Assembly (NCBI GenBank): GCA_026874595.1
Contig: CM049311.1
Span: 47,805,676-47,869,675, forward strand
Source of the DNA: Sipunculus nudus
Taxonomy: Eukaryota; Annelida; Sipuncula; Golfingiida; Sipunculidae
Length of the DNA: 64,000 nt
Direction: 5' to 3'
Shown: piece after piece, positions 27,665 to 39,289 of the stretch
Layout of the letters: the number at the start of each line of letters is the position of its first letter
Numbering within the stretch: the first letter of the stretch is position 1
The notes under the pieces: generated by a model
Told to the model about the DNA's origin: nothing
Database searches by the model: none
Seen by the model: only the letters and a program-made list of their open reading frames with translations
Translations under genes and position numbers: made by a program

Positions 27665-28125
27665 TTATGTCATACATTTTGTTTGTACTTATTTATTAAA
27701 TATGGGTATGTGTATATATGATTGTAAATAATACATGGGAATGGGTGTGTGTATGTTATATGTATATGTATGTACGTTTTGTATATGCTTGGATTTATGA
27801 TGTTTATGTATATAGTATATTTTGTATATATAAATATAAAATAAATATATATATTACGGATGCATGTATGTGTGTACAAACATGTACGTTGTATGCGTGT
27901 CTGTTTAGATATTCATGTATATGTCTGGAACTGTAGACATGCGTACGCGTGCATGTGTATTCTGGTGTGCAGGTATGTACGTATTTGTATTATTGTATGT
28001 TTATATGTTTGTATATGTGAATACTTATGATTTTGTGTGTATTTGTATGTTTATGCACGTAAGTCTATTTGTAAGCTGTACATAGATATATATGTAAATG
28101 CATGTTGTGCGTATATGTATTTATG
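27665..28125 (+). repeat. Degenerate TATG/TGTA low-complexity tract
   Basis: About 450 bases are dominated by alternating purine-pyrimidine words such as TATGTATATG, GTACGTA and TGTGTGTA with no fixed period. It looks like an aged (TA)n/(TG)n/(TATG)n microsatellite. The open frames here are by-products of this composition. Confidence 0.7.
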
Positions 28126-28262
28126 TTACAGTGAATGGGGAAACCAGTAAATACGTGTAATTCCTAATTCACTCTTTAACTTCATGTATTTACAGAAATT
28201 TCCAGGAAATAAATGTATTTCCTAAAATTCAGGGCCAAAAATTTTACACATTTACTGATATG
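28126..28262 (+). repeat. Left arm of an outer inverted repeat pair
   Basis: The arm starts TTACAGTGAATG and GAAACCAGTAAATACGTG. It holds ATTCCTAATTCA and ACTTCATGTATTTACAGAAA. The reverse complement of 33803-33942 shares these phrases in the same order. The pair therefore brackets the 29482-33706 element in opposite orientation. Confidence 0.7.
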
Positions 28263-29479
28263 AAAAGCATAGATAATCTGTTTCTTACTTATACATAGTC
28301 AGAATTCATGCTACCATGCATGGGCTAGCCGTGCATCATAATAAATATATCTCTTTTAAATATGAATGCAGGTTAATTATCAAAACAATGAAGTAGGCAC
28401 ATGATGACTCTGTCTACCACTGAATGTTTTGACAAAATGAAATGAAATAAACTGTAAATTGTCTATGATTATAAAGACTTTGTCTGACTAAAATTTTGGC
28501 CACAAAAATGTTATTCATTTGTTATTTTACCAGTAAATTTATCATTTACTGTAGATCGAATATATTAATATAATTATAATTTAACAGCAACGGCTTCAAA
28601 TAATATTCTTATTGAAGTTTGTTTAGCTATAGTTTTTAAAGCTATCAACCGTATCCACGTTCACATGGTCTTACACTGAGGACATTCTAGCATCATATCG
28701 ACCCTCTGGCATTACGACCAGATCGAGTAGGCTTACAAGCCCAATTATCCGATTGCCTACTGAGTCGGGTTGTCACGGCTACGGACATTCCTGAATCTCT
28801 TGTGTCCATATTAGCCACGTTTTACCTGTTAAGATAACAAATGTATCAAAGGCATATTCAGGTACTGACTAAGATGACCAAGTTTTAAAATTTCTTCTCT
28901 TGGATCCCAAAATCAGATGTTTCATTAGCTCTTGTTACATAATGTCACATATCTTCTTGGATATATTTTAAATGAGATATTTCAGCGTATTATCATAATT
29001 TTTTTTTACATATAAATAATATAATTTAGAATTATCTAGAGTTGAATAAGCTACTTTGCAGTAGAAAACAGCCTTTAAAGCGGGAATTCCCGCCTTTTGA
29101 ACTGCATGGACTTTGCAGCTGTTGATTTAACACCATCCAGCAGGCTGAAGAATTCACCGATAGATAGCTTTTATTACGGTTTTATTCTCTCCTTGTGTTT
29201 ACATTAAAGGTATCTTCATTGCTGACTGAAGACCTCATCTTCAAAGAAGGTTTTAAGATTAAACTCGTGTCACCACCAGTTGCCTTGTTTTTTCGACATT
29301 AATATTCATTGCATGTATTTAGACGTCACAGATCCATGCAGTATAGTGACATCTGGGAAACTGCTTGGATCTTGATTCTCCATATTTTCGTGAGCCCCAT
29401 GTAGCAAATCATGATGATAAAGTTATCAGTGTAATCACTTAATTGGAGACTACTAATACCTTCCCTAAGACCTCTCTGG
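28263..29479. other. Non-coding, AT-rich sequence
   Basis: It lies between the outer inverted-repeat arm and the start of the inner element. No gene was seen. Confidence 0.4.
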
Positions 29480-29952
29480 TACACTCTAAGAAAAAAGGGT
29501 TCTTGAGGGTTCTTTGAGGGTTCTTTGAAGAACCACAGGGTTGAGTAAAGAACTCTAGGGTGTTACGAGGCAAAACAGGGTTCTTTAAATAAAGGTGGGT
29601 TCTTTGGGATGATTAAGGGTTCTTTGAGAGTCATGAGGGTTCTTTGGAAGTGCTTCTTGTAAAACAGGGTATATCAAGAAGTGATTCTATAACCTGACAA
29701 ATTAAACGCTTCCGAGAGACAAGGCGTTCCTTAGAGATATAAAGGAGTTTAAATTTAAAGGTTGAACTCAAGTATTAAAATAGTTTATTGATAATTATTA
29801 GTGTGGTCCGAATACAGGTCTACATGTTATTATGATTAGGGAAATATAAGGGTTTTTTTAATTAAATAAGCATGCAGTTACTCTTACTAGAAATTTTGGT
29901 CTAGTAAAGTAATTCGTTGCTGAATTAGTTTTGGCCATTAAAGATTTACGGT

Positions 29953-30006
<54 letters not shown>
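29953..30006. repeat. (TA)n microsatellite inside the inverted-repeat element
   Basis: A pure TA run of about 54 bases. Two more lie inside the same element, at about 32902-32959 and 33030-33077. Confidence 0.95.
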
Positions 30007-30008
<2 letters not shown>

Positions 30009-31447
30009 AGTGTATACTTTTTCAGCAGTGATATACAATCTGAACCAAAATTGGTACTCTTGTTATTTTTTTAAAATATTTATAATTATTATCAATACAT
30101 TTAAAATGGAAATATGACAAACTCTAGCCAGGGTTACATAACACGGCAATCACTTGCCTCTCACAATTTTCAGCATTTCTGTGCGATTGGCGTGTAGTGT
30201 AAACAGCATTTTTCAGCTGCATTCATGTAAAACGAGGCGACGACTCTCACTGACATTGCTTAATCGTAAATTGATACGCTTTCGCGCCAATCTTACAAGT
30301 GCCGGGTATTTAGATAAGTGTGCTGACCAGTGCTGACCAGTGGAGACAGATCCAGTTTCAGGTGAAGTACTGTACAGACTGCAAGCCAGTAACGTCACAA
30401 ACAGACAGTGAAGAATATAAGGTAAGTTTTTGAATGTATTATTTTACCCACTGAATATTTGTTTACTCTATCTGGAAAGAAATGCTATATATCATCTACA
30501 TGAGTTATAACACTTAATTGAGCTTTAAAGTTGCAAGTTATATATCGGGATGCATCGCTGTAAGAAAAATGCACAGTATATGTTTTTGACGATACACAAT
30601 CAGTTTTGATTATTTGTAACACAGATGTTATATTATATCATTTAAGTGTACAGTGTACTTGTATACAGAGCATGGATAATATACAGGACATATATTTATA
30701 ATGGGTATATACACAGCTTGTGTCAGCACTATAGTATCATGGATGTATCACTGTACCCCAGGCAAGTTTCCAACATGGCCCGGGCATAGATTCCCTTTTG
30801 ACATTGTAATTATCAAACCTCTCCAATACGTCGTTTGTAGGCCAATGCTTGCGGATATACAAGTTGGGTGTATGTATGTTTGTGTGAAGTGTATATTTAC
30901 ATATATTTGTGTGCACAATTATGTTAATATGTTTGTGCATATATATACATATATATATGTATAATATATATATATGTATATAAATATATGTGTGTGTGTG
31001 CGTATGTGCGTGTATGTGTTCTGTGTATGTAAGAGGTTCTATAACTGATGTTCTATTATACTATTATGGTTAGGGGAAGTACGTTTTAAAATGTGTTGCT
31101 TTATAAAGGTCAGTTGATATCGATAGTAATACCAGATGTAGGTTGCAATGTGTACACCATGCACATGTGGAATGATAAATGAGTAGCCATTAGGTGGCCA
31201 TCGGCCCATCAGTGGGAGCTGGTCACAGCATGGGGTATACACGTTAGTCTTACAGTGCCTGAGTGCTAGGCTGTACAGATACATCCGATTGTGAAATCAC
31301 AGAAACAGTCACTGGTCACGCGGTGCCCTGAAAGGCAAAACACTGGGCTTCAGCATGCTCACTTTTTCACTGTTTGGGGTCATACTGTATATCAAACACC
31401 AAACATGTTATTCTTGTAACCCTAAATTCAGTTGTTATTTTTTTCAG

Positions 31448-31641
31448 GTTTGAAGAATAATGCTGCAATATTAACGATCCCGGTCTTTTTGGGGAACATG
31501 AAGACCACCTGTTCCTCCATAAAAAGGTAATTATGTTGTTACTTTGTTTTAAATAAGAAATATAAATATTACTAACTTCATGGGGCAGAGGTACAGTGAA
31601 ACATGCCTCTTTACCTTTGAAATTTAGCTATCAATCCATCC

Positions 31642-31673
<32 letters not shown>

Positions 31674-32253
31674 GTTGTTTGTGGGGATATTTTCCTATAT
31701 TTTGGCACACCTAACTTTCTGCAATGCTGCGCTAGAAAAACAGGTTTTGTCCGTCTTTATAATGCAAAAAATAAATACTCAGGGCCGCTAACACTGGGAC
31801 TGTTTTAACATTTTCGTTTTATATACAAATAACAAAATTAATGTAAATAGACTTACTTTTTCTGTAACCTATAGACAACTTTAGGGTTACTTCAAAATAC
31901 TCTGAATATAATGGCTGCTTTTATTTATATTGGAATGTGTAACAATCTGCATTTTCTGTTACAGGAAGAAACGTCGCAATACCAATACTAAAGTTCACTT
32001 GTGGTCAGGATGTACTCCATGATGACGAGTTGCACGTGGTGGCAGTAGCTGTAATCTCACCTGTGATGAGGGCTCCGTATACGTTTCGATGGGGATTGCC
32101 CTTGTGATGGCGGCCTATTTGGCATATGGGTTTCTGTACCCGAAGTCACTGAGAAAGACTTTTTCTTTTTTAGAGGAGTTTGATTTTGGACTTAAAAGCT
32201 CTGGGGCTGTGCCTATATCTGTTGTGAGGCTGCGCACAGAGCTAACGCATTAA
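31448..32253 (+). pseudogene. Broken cargo gene inside the inverted-repeat element
   Basis: Splice-like signals delimit three blocks. A donor (AAG then GTAAGT) is at 30421/30422. An exon-like block at 31448-31526 is preceded by TTTTTTTTCAG and ends at a GTAATT donor. A last block starts at 31965 after TTCTGTTACAG. The last block encodes an acidic-hydrophobic stretch (HDDELHVVAVAVISPVM) in one frame. It continues in another frame with YPKSLRKTFSFLEEF and reaches a stop at 32251. The frame switch and a stop at about 32105 indicate a broken copy. The YPK...TF tail recalls the C-terminus of a large family of uncharacterised proteins in fish and other animals, from memory and unverified. Confidence 0.4.
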
Positions 32254-32898
32254 TGGACCTATTACCTATAGTGGTGTGCCGATTAATCGATTACATCAAT
32301 GATATGTCGTTTTCTTTCAAAATCGATTGCATTTTTTCACAAACGATTAAAAATGATTATGTAAGCACATGCAAAGAATATAATTCTGTTAGACATAAAC
32401 AAACACAGGGTAATAAAAAAAACATTAAAATTGAACCTAACATTTATTGCCAACCATCATCCAGCTTCAAGTTGACCTTTGGTGCGGATGGATTGATGCT
32501 TTCTAATGAAAGATGCTTATTTTTATACTTACATTTATGGGTTGGATATATACATGGAGTATGACTGTAAGTCAGAAAAATAATTGCTACTAGCCAATAT
32601 AATAAGCTAAAACTGAAAAGAAATCCTTTTTCAAATATACTATATATATAGTATCACACCCAGGGATGCAGCATATATTGCTTTAATATGATGATGATAC
32701 CACCTAACGTGATGACAGTAATATATAATTCTTCCAGTAAAAGTTTCACCACATATAGAATATACATATTTGTGTTTTTAAACAATATGTAGCAGATTTT
32801 AAAATAATTTTAATTTAATGACATTCAAAGACAAGCATGACATTTTAGAAACAATCAGGTTTGAAATTCTCATCTTTATTCCTTACAGGATCTTAGAG

Positions 32899-32901
<3 letters not shown>

Positions 32902-32959
<58 letters not shown>
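32902..32959. repeat. (TA)n microsatellite
   Basis: A pure TA run. A similar run follows at about 33030-33077, interrupted by one AATA step. Confidence 0.95.
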
Positions 32960-32961
<2 letters not shown>

Positions 32962-33033
32962 TTATATGAATAGATAATTGTGGGACATTGATTGATTTAT
33001 TCATAAATATATGTTTCTTTTCATCTTTAATAT

Positions 33034-33080
<47 letters not shown>

Positions 33081-33802
33081 AAAAAGAAATAATAAATGGT
33101 ATGATTACCTCTTATATTATGTACATGTATATTAAGGGTAATGTAACCTGTTTTGTATAGAGGCATCCTTGTGCTTCAATATATATTATTTTTAATATTT
33201 AAATAAATGCAAATAAATATATTATTAATGTATATTATGGTATTTGTATTTATTTTTTTAACCCAGTAGTCTGGACCCCATATCAGTATAAGATTTCGTT
33301 TATCAATATGAACTCAGTATCAATATGAAATCAGTATTAATAATTTTTGTAATCAGCAATAAAGGGGGGGGGGGGGGTATCTAAAGAACCCTAAAGGTGC
33401 CCCAAAGCTCTATTAGGTTCTTTAATGAACCCTACGATCAAGATAATATAAAGTTGTTTAAACAACCCTGAAGGTGTTTTAAAGAACCCTAGCATAGGGT
33501 TCTTTTAAAGAACCCTTGAGGTGTTTTAAAGAACCCTATCAAAGGGTTAAATTAAAGAACCCAAGGGTGTTTTAAAGAACCCTATCATAGGGTTCTTTGA
33601 AAGAACCCTATCATAGGGTTCTTTAAAGAACCAAATAGGGTTCCATATTTGTGACAACGTAAAGAACCCTATTGAGTTCTTTGAAGCACCTTTCGTTCTT
33701 AGAGTGTAAGCCATAATGACATAACCAGCGCTTCTTTGGACAAGTGATTCTTTTGCATTCCTCATCTGAAACCTTAGAAAAATCTTGGTGAAAATTACCC
33801 CT

Positions 33803-33942
33803 TGATTTCAGTAAATACGTGTATTTCCTAAGATTTTCTGTAAATACATGAAGTTCCTGATTGAATTAGGAATTACATGTATTAAATGAAAGTTTCAGGG
33901 AATACGTGCATTTCCTGGTTTCACACATTAATTCTCTGTAAC
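33803..33942 (-). repeat. Right arm of the outer inverted repeat pair
   Basis: Read on the reverse strand it gives TTACAGAGAAT, GAAACCAGGAAAT, ATTCCTAATTCA and ACTTCATGTATTTACAG. This is the same order as the arm at 28126-28262. The arms are diverged, so the outer pair is older than a fresh insertion. Confidence 0.7.
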
Positions 33943-34469
33943 ACATATAGCCTATTTGACTTAATAACGGCCTCATGATTATGTGGTTTATGACTTTCTG
34001 CTCAATGCCACTAATAAAAAGCTGCCATTCCTTTAAGTCATAAATAATCATTTAAATCATAAGCATTTTGGCATTTAGACCACGAATGCATGATTTAAAT
34101 TGAACCAAAATGTGACGGGTGTTGCACGATATAATTGGGATGGTCGGCGATTTTACAAAGTATAGCATTTTGTGCTCTAAGAGTGCACGAGGTTGGGTTG
34201 GCCCTCTTAAAGGATAGACAAATTTTACATACTCAAAACCTTATAACGCCAAGGTGCTTATCAGGTCAACAACTTGTACAAAACTACGTAACAGTAAATA
34301 TATGCCTGACCAAATATGTATATACATTCACCCCTTGAGTAAGTTAGCTATCCCAGGAGTCGCACATTAGTGAAAAAGGTAGCGGTAATTAACCCTTTTC
34401 CCCGACCCCCACCGTTGGCGTCATCCCGAAGGCTGTGCCCCCATTTATCACAGACAGGCCAAGGCTATT

Positions 34470-34740
34470 TTCAACTAGAAATGTGCACTTTGAGAGCGCA
34501 GACTTCCGCCAAGACAGCTCATTACCCCTATATGGCGATGTCGGAAATGCAGCATTTTACCTTGAAAATCTTCCTAGATCCAGATTGTGATCCGGATCAT
34601 CCCCCAAATTTCTTTTTATATCATTGCCCAGCTATCCTGAAACTTTCATGAAAATCCGTTTTTAACTTTTTTTAGTAATTTTGCTAACAGACAAACCATC
34701 GCCGGCAAAAACATGACCCCTGACCCTTGGCGGAGGTTAT
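34470..34740 (+). mobile_element. Widespread invertebrate short repeat (CCGCCAAG...CTTGGCGGAGG type)
   Basis: It begins near CTAGAAATGTGCACTTTGAG and GACTTCCGCCAAGAC. It contains AGATCCAGATTGTGATCCGG and TTTCATGAAAATCCGT. It ends with GCTAACAGACAAACC, GCCGGCAAAAACATGACC and CCTTGGCGGAGG. The terminal CCGCCAAG and CTTGGCGG phrases are inverted. I recall closely similar elements in many invertebrate genomes, but cannot name the family. The matching CCTCCGCCAAGG at about 8501 may be a fragment. Confidence 0.6.
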
Positions 34741-35218
34741 ACTATGTAAATCAATTAGAAAGCCTGTGTAGACTAACATGAAAATACTTGTGATAATATT
34801 AAATTTCTTTACATGAGGGGATTTGTATTGAAGATGGGCTTGGACTCGGGTTCCGAATGCCTTTATTGGACTCGAAGAAGGTTGACTTGGACTCGTAACC
34901 TCAAATACTTGGACTTGGACTCGAGTGTATACAGCCTGGAGTTGCACTTAATTCGATGGAATGGACTACATCACTGATAAATATATACATAGTACATGAA
35001 TGAATCCTCGTATTTGTGACAATGTTTGTATGTATATTGTGTGTATTTTATTTATCAAATCCCCTTTTAGACACGATAAAAAAAATCACTGAGATGAAAA
35101 AAACGCTTAAAGATATCCATTAGCATGTTATAGAACATTTATTAAGTACGCCAATTAATGTGCGATATGTGTATTATGTTCAAGTAATTCTCCTGAGACA
35201 ATTAGTATAAATAAGTAA

Positions 35219-35269
<51 letters not shown>

Positions 35270-36896
35270 ATTTTAACAAGGGGAATATATTGCTTATTGT
35301 GAATGTGCGTGTTGTGCTCTAATGGCAGTGTCAACAGGCAAACACGATAAACGACGACCGACATTCAGAACTGCCGGGCCGTAAGTTCACATACAAAAAC
35401 TGCATTCCATGCACCCACCGATATTAATACAACCGGTATGAACAGCAGGAGTGGTGTTCAATATGTATGTACACAACCGTACAGTCGTATTCAACTATAG
35501 TTCGCCACAGCCGTGTTTGCCCGGCCAGCTCCGGCGAGATCGATACACACCGGGTCCAACAGGTATATTTTTAGTTGTTGATGGACGGGAGATACAGGGT
35601 TAGATTTGGAAGATGTGGCGGCAGTGGCCATCTTAAGGATACGGGGATGCTGAGGGATGTACCCGGGGTAGAGTTGATCCATTTGTTTTATTTTGCTTGT
35701 ACACATAGCTGGCTCTATATATTAAACGTGAATTCACTTTTAACTCGGAAGAATGGACGGATTTTTTATATGCCGCAGGAGGATGTATTCTTTATTATTA
35801 GTTATAAGGTTTGGAATATATAATATATGGAATTAAATGTGGTTATATGAATATGTATAGATAAGTGAAAGCTATGCAGACTGAACACTTTCATTTTTGG
35901 CATTGTTTTCGCATTCTCAAAAAAACCAGGTAGATGTCTCTGTCAGGGAACCCTCCCGAAAATTCGGAGAAAAATATGCAGGACCTGAAAAGTTAGTGTT
36001 CACAAAAATCCTATATTTAATCAAATTTGGTGAAGGTCACCAGTTTTCGAACTCGTCCAACAAATTATAGATGCAGTGTTTGCAAGCGTTCACAAAAAAT
36101 CTTATGCAAAGGACGCTGATAACAGACGACTGGACTTGTAACAACATATTCCCAGGAGACATAAATATACGTATATGAATAAGGTTATTAAAGATGATTC
36201 TTTAATATAGATTACTAAAACGATCCTTATAGGAAATTCCAAGAAGTACAGCCGTTTATTAATGTCTGGGGCCGTTTTGATATCCGGTATTTTGTTGGTT
36301 TCTCATAGTTTATCCAGGCCAGTAGGATTAAGGTTGTTTTGTTGGGTTTGTGTTTACCGATGCTTGATTATATAGTTATACGGATCAAAGGTTGTTCTCT
36401 GGCACAACGAAAACTCTAACGGAAATTGCTGTTTTTGGAGAGGAATAATTGCCATATATTTTATTTAGCACAGGAGTTGAGTCGGGTCATACAAGAACTG
36501 TCTGTTAATATACCTTAAACACTGCCACAGATCATCAAAACAAAGTTAACAGAAAGAAATACATGGGTTTAAGTTGCCTTGCATTGTATCTGCATGTGTT
36601 TCTGCATGGAGTCATTCATTGATATAATTGTACTGCATGTAAAAAATGTTTATTAAAATAGGTTTATTAACAAGCTTATCCTCTCTCGTCTCGTATTGTG
36701 CGACGCTGCCAAATTAGTGCTTTTTTACCTCCTTCGAAAAAGTTTTATGGAATTTTCATATGATTACCTGTGCTGCTGTTTTCTCTCAATATGAAAGGTC
36801 TTTCAGCAAATTATTGATAGATTTTGAATTAAATATGATGGGATTTTGACCTCGAGGAATGGAGTTGATTTATCATTTGTGATTAGAGTTAGCACA

Positions 36897-36898
<2 letters not shown>
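34741..36898. other. Non-coding sequence with microsatellite
   Basis: A (TA)n tract lies at about 35222-35270. The words GGACTCG and TTGGACT recur at 34848-34925, giving a short degenerate repeat. No exon was recognised. Confidence 0.4.

Positions 36899-36968
<70 letters not shown>
36899..36968. repeat. (TA)n microsatellite
   Basis: A pure TA run of about 70 bases. Confidence 0.95.
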
Positions 36969-36971
<3 letters not shown>

Positions 36972-37516
36972 AGTACATATTGCAATGGCAAATGTACACA
37001 TTTAGTCTGTCATGAAACAGGATGGGCGGGTGTAGTATTCACACATACACGGACAGTAAATAACCTTACTCAGATAGGCCAAACATTATAGTTCAGCTGT
37101 TGAAAACCGATACGCCCGTGTTTTCCATAAACTCACTGTTATTTAGTTCAGGTAGCTATAATTTCTTTATGATGTACGGCAGATCCACCTGAAATATATG
37201 CGTCTCTTCCAAGGCTAACACCTCTCTATTAATAGAACTGTCCTCAAATGACCTACAGCTATAAGGATATAATTTCACATGAAATGTACATTTCATATCA
37301 TAAACGTTTGCTAGCACGAGATGCATGGTAGTGGAAAGATGCACGCAAAGTTTTCCCAGCCATGGTTGCGTGTGAAAATTTATGTCCGCACCATATACAA
37401 AGGTGAAAGTTCACTGCACTTATGTATTGATCGCGTATGAGGTAGTATGAGCCTGCACTGCATGTATATTGTTTTACATTTGATCGCTTCTCAGTTTATT
37501 TATGAAACAAAGTTAA

Positions 37517-37795
37517 GGCCAAAAAAAAAAAAATAAAAGGTATGGTTCTCAGCCACCGCCCGCGTCAATTTAACCCCCCGCATCAAACATTTTTATTTTG
37601 ATTTTTATCTTCCAAGAAGATAAATAATACAGTTTTTGTAGTGTTTAGCAAAATATTTGTAATTTTCATGGTTTTTCCTGATTATATGACATTTTTATCG
37701 AGACATCCAAAAAAAGGTAAAAAATAAAATACCGCCCGCCCGCACTGATTTCTGAAAAAAAGTGCCAGAGAACCATACCTTATTTTTTTTTGGCC
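37517..37795. mobile_element. 279 bp MITE with TAA target duplication
   Basis: The left end GGCCAAAAAAAAA plus AAGGTATGGTTCTC and the right end GAGAACCATACCTT plus TTTTTTTTTGGCC are a near-perfect inverted repeat of about 35 bases. TAA flanks both sides (37514-37516 and 37796-37798). A three-base TWA duplication with a GGCC-type end is typical of PIF/Harbinger-derived MITEs. The inside contains ACCGCCCGCG and its sister ACCGCCCGCC and has no coding capacity. Confidence 0.8.
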
Positions 37796-37798
37796 TAA

Positions 37799-39009
37799 AA
37801 CTTAAATTTTATCTGAATGCATTTCACTGATCTGGACAAATCTGTTACTTGCAAATGGAAACCTTCAGCTTACAATATATTTACTACGCTTGCTTTATGT
37901 ACTTTATAAATATATTAAATATTAGAAGATGATGTTTAAACAAAATAAACGTTTATCTGAATCATAAAATTAGTGATGTGACACATATTATAAGTAACGG
38001 TCAAACTGATGGTAATCGCAGGTTGATCACAAAGAAAATTGTGATATCGGTGATATATAGGTGGTATATATTATTTGATATATAGCGTAATGTGCCTTAT
38101 AGATTGATTTTCTATGCATGGAGATAGAGGAAATATTTCAATATCATAAAATCAGGTTAACACGTCCGCTTAGATTATTCCTGATGTGGTGAAAAATAAT
38201 AAGGTATCATAAATACGTGCGTGTTAGGCCAAAATAAGTTGGTTCTCAGGAACTTTTTGCACCAGGATTCAGCGCGTACGGGCAATCTTTTACCTTTTTT
38301 ATTTTGTTATATATACAACAACGAAACTACGAGGCAGGATATATATGGTCGGTATCTTGAGAAATTCAGGCCAACCCGAAAAAAGTGTGCAGTCGCGAGA
38401 CGTTGTTGTATTTGATCTAGAGGAGGATTTTCATCTCAAGGTCATCGTAAAACTCAGTTTGGGGCGCAGTGGTACGACTTTGTGGTGTGTATAAAGAACG
38501 CTGAAGTTCCTAATTCACTTTGAAGAAACCCAGGAGAATAACAAATTGGAATCGAGCCATTTTCTTATTGAACTGGATTCAAATGAAGGCAAGATATAGC
38601 GTTGTGTACGAAACACGGCAGGTCTCCTGTAGTGGAGGGAAATGAATCCAAAAGACTGAGCATCGTGTAAGCTGGGACATCAATCCAACGTCCGGACGAT
38701 CATTATGTGCCTGACATGTCGTAAACACCGATAATTACGAGAATAAAGAGATGTGCGAGGACTTGCGAGAAGCGGTGCGGGGAGGCCGGCGGGATCTTGA
38801 TAACTCGTCATTAGGCTTGGTGGCATCATGATTATGTAATAAAACCAACCCCGCCAACAGGAAGCTTAGAGACTGATAATAATATGGCCGGCGGGTTTTG
38901 AATCGGTAAATCACAAATTCTGGATATTTATACTTTATCTGTGTGGGTTGTACTTCATAAATAAAAATGGGCTTTCATGAATTCTAATCAGGAAGGCTTT
39001 GCGGAGGCT
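37799..39009. other. Non-coding sequence
   Basis: No exon was recognised. A possible regulatory stretch is listed at 38650-38930. Confidence 0.4.
38650..38930. promoter_or_regulatory. Possible regulatory element nearest upstream of the STAND gene
   Basis: A repeat-poor, relatively GC-rich block with GATAATTACGAGAATAAAG, ATGATTATGTAATAAAA and GCCGGCGGG motifs (one GCCGGCGGG near each end). It lies about 2.7 kb before the first recognised exon of the gene at 41570. The call rests on composition and position only. Confidence 0.2.
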
Positions 39010-39260
39010 TCCATCAATTTTAGCTCAACTACTCCAATTGTCCGGCCGGCCGTCCGTTAACAGGGCACAAATCGTAACCGTTAGATCTAGAAACCTCTAA
39101 CTGTATATCCAGAGAGTTCCAGGCAAATCTCCTTGGAAACCTGAAATTAGGTCATAGTGACCTATATTTTGTGACGAAAACATGATTTTGAGCACCCATA
39201 CAGTCAGACGGGGCACAAATTGTATCCATTATAGGCCTAGAATCTTCTAACGTTACATTC
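39010..39260 (+). repeat. Solitary copy of the array unit seen at 24905-26480
   Basis: Contains TTAACAGGGCACAAATCG, GAAACCTGAAATTAGGTC and a second GGGGCACAAATTGTA at 39210. These are the diagnostic phrases of the array, here dispersed, which shows the unit is an interspersed repeat as well. Confidence 0.75.
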
Positions 39261-39289
39261 AGGGCGGAGTGATCTCTGTTTTGGTTTTG

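Larger units (their letters stand above)
29482..33706. mobile_element. 4.2 kb terminal-inverted-repeat DNA element with minisatellite arms
   Basis: The left end is CACTCTAAGAA and the right end is TTCTTAGAGTG, an exact 11-base inverted pair. Both are flanked by TA (29480-29481 and 33707-33708), consistent with a two-base target duplication. The left arm (to about 29670) is made of GGGTTCTTT repeats. The right arm (about 33377-33690) is made of the complementary AAAGAACCCT repeats, so the arms could fold back. The centre holds long (TA)n tracts and a broken gene at 30422-32253. No DDE transposase was recognised, so the element is probably non-autonomous. The TA duplication fits a Tc1/mariner-like mechanism, but other superfamilies are possible. 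Confidence 0.8.

Noticed and set aside
36803-37091. Tyr-Ile repeat open frames
   Set aside because: They are translations of the (TA)n microsatellite; the same holds for similar frames at 424, 3178, 3411, 16463, 24122 and 32876.
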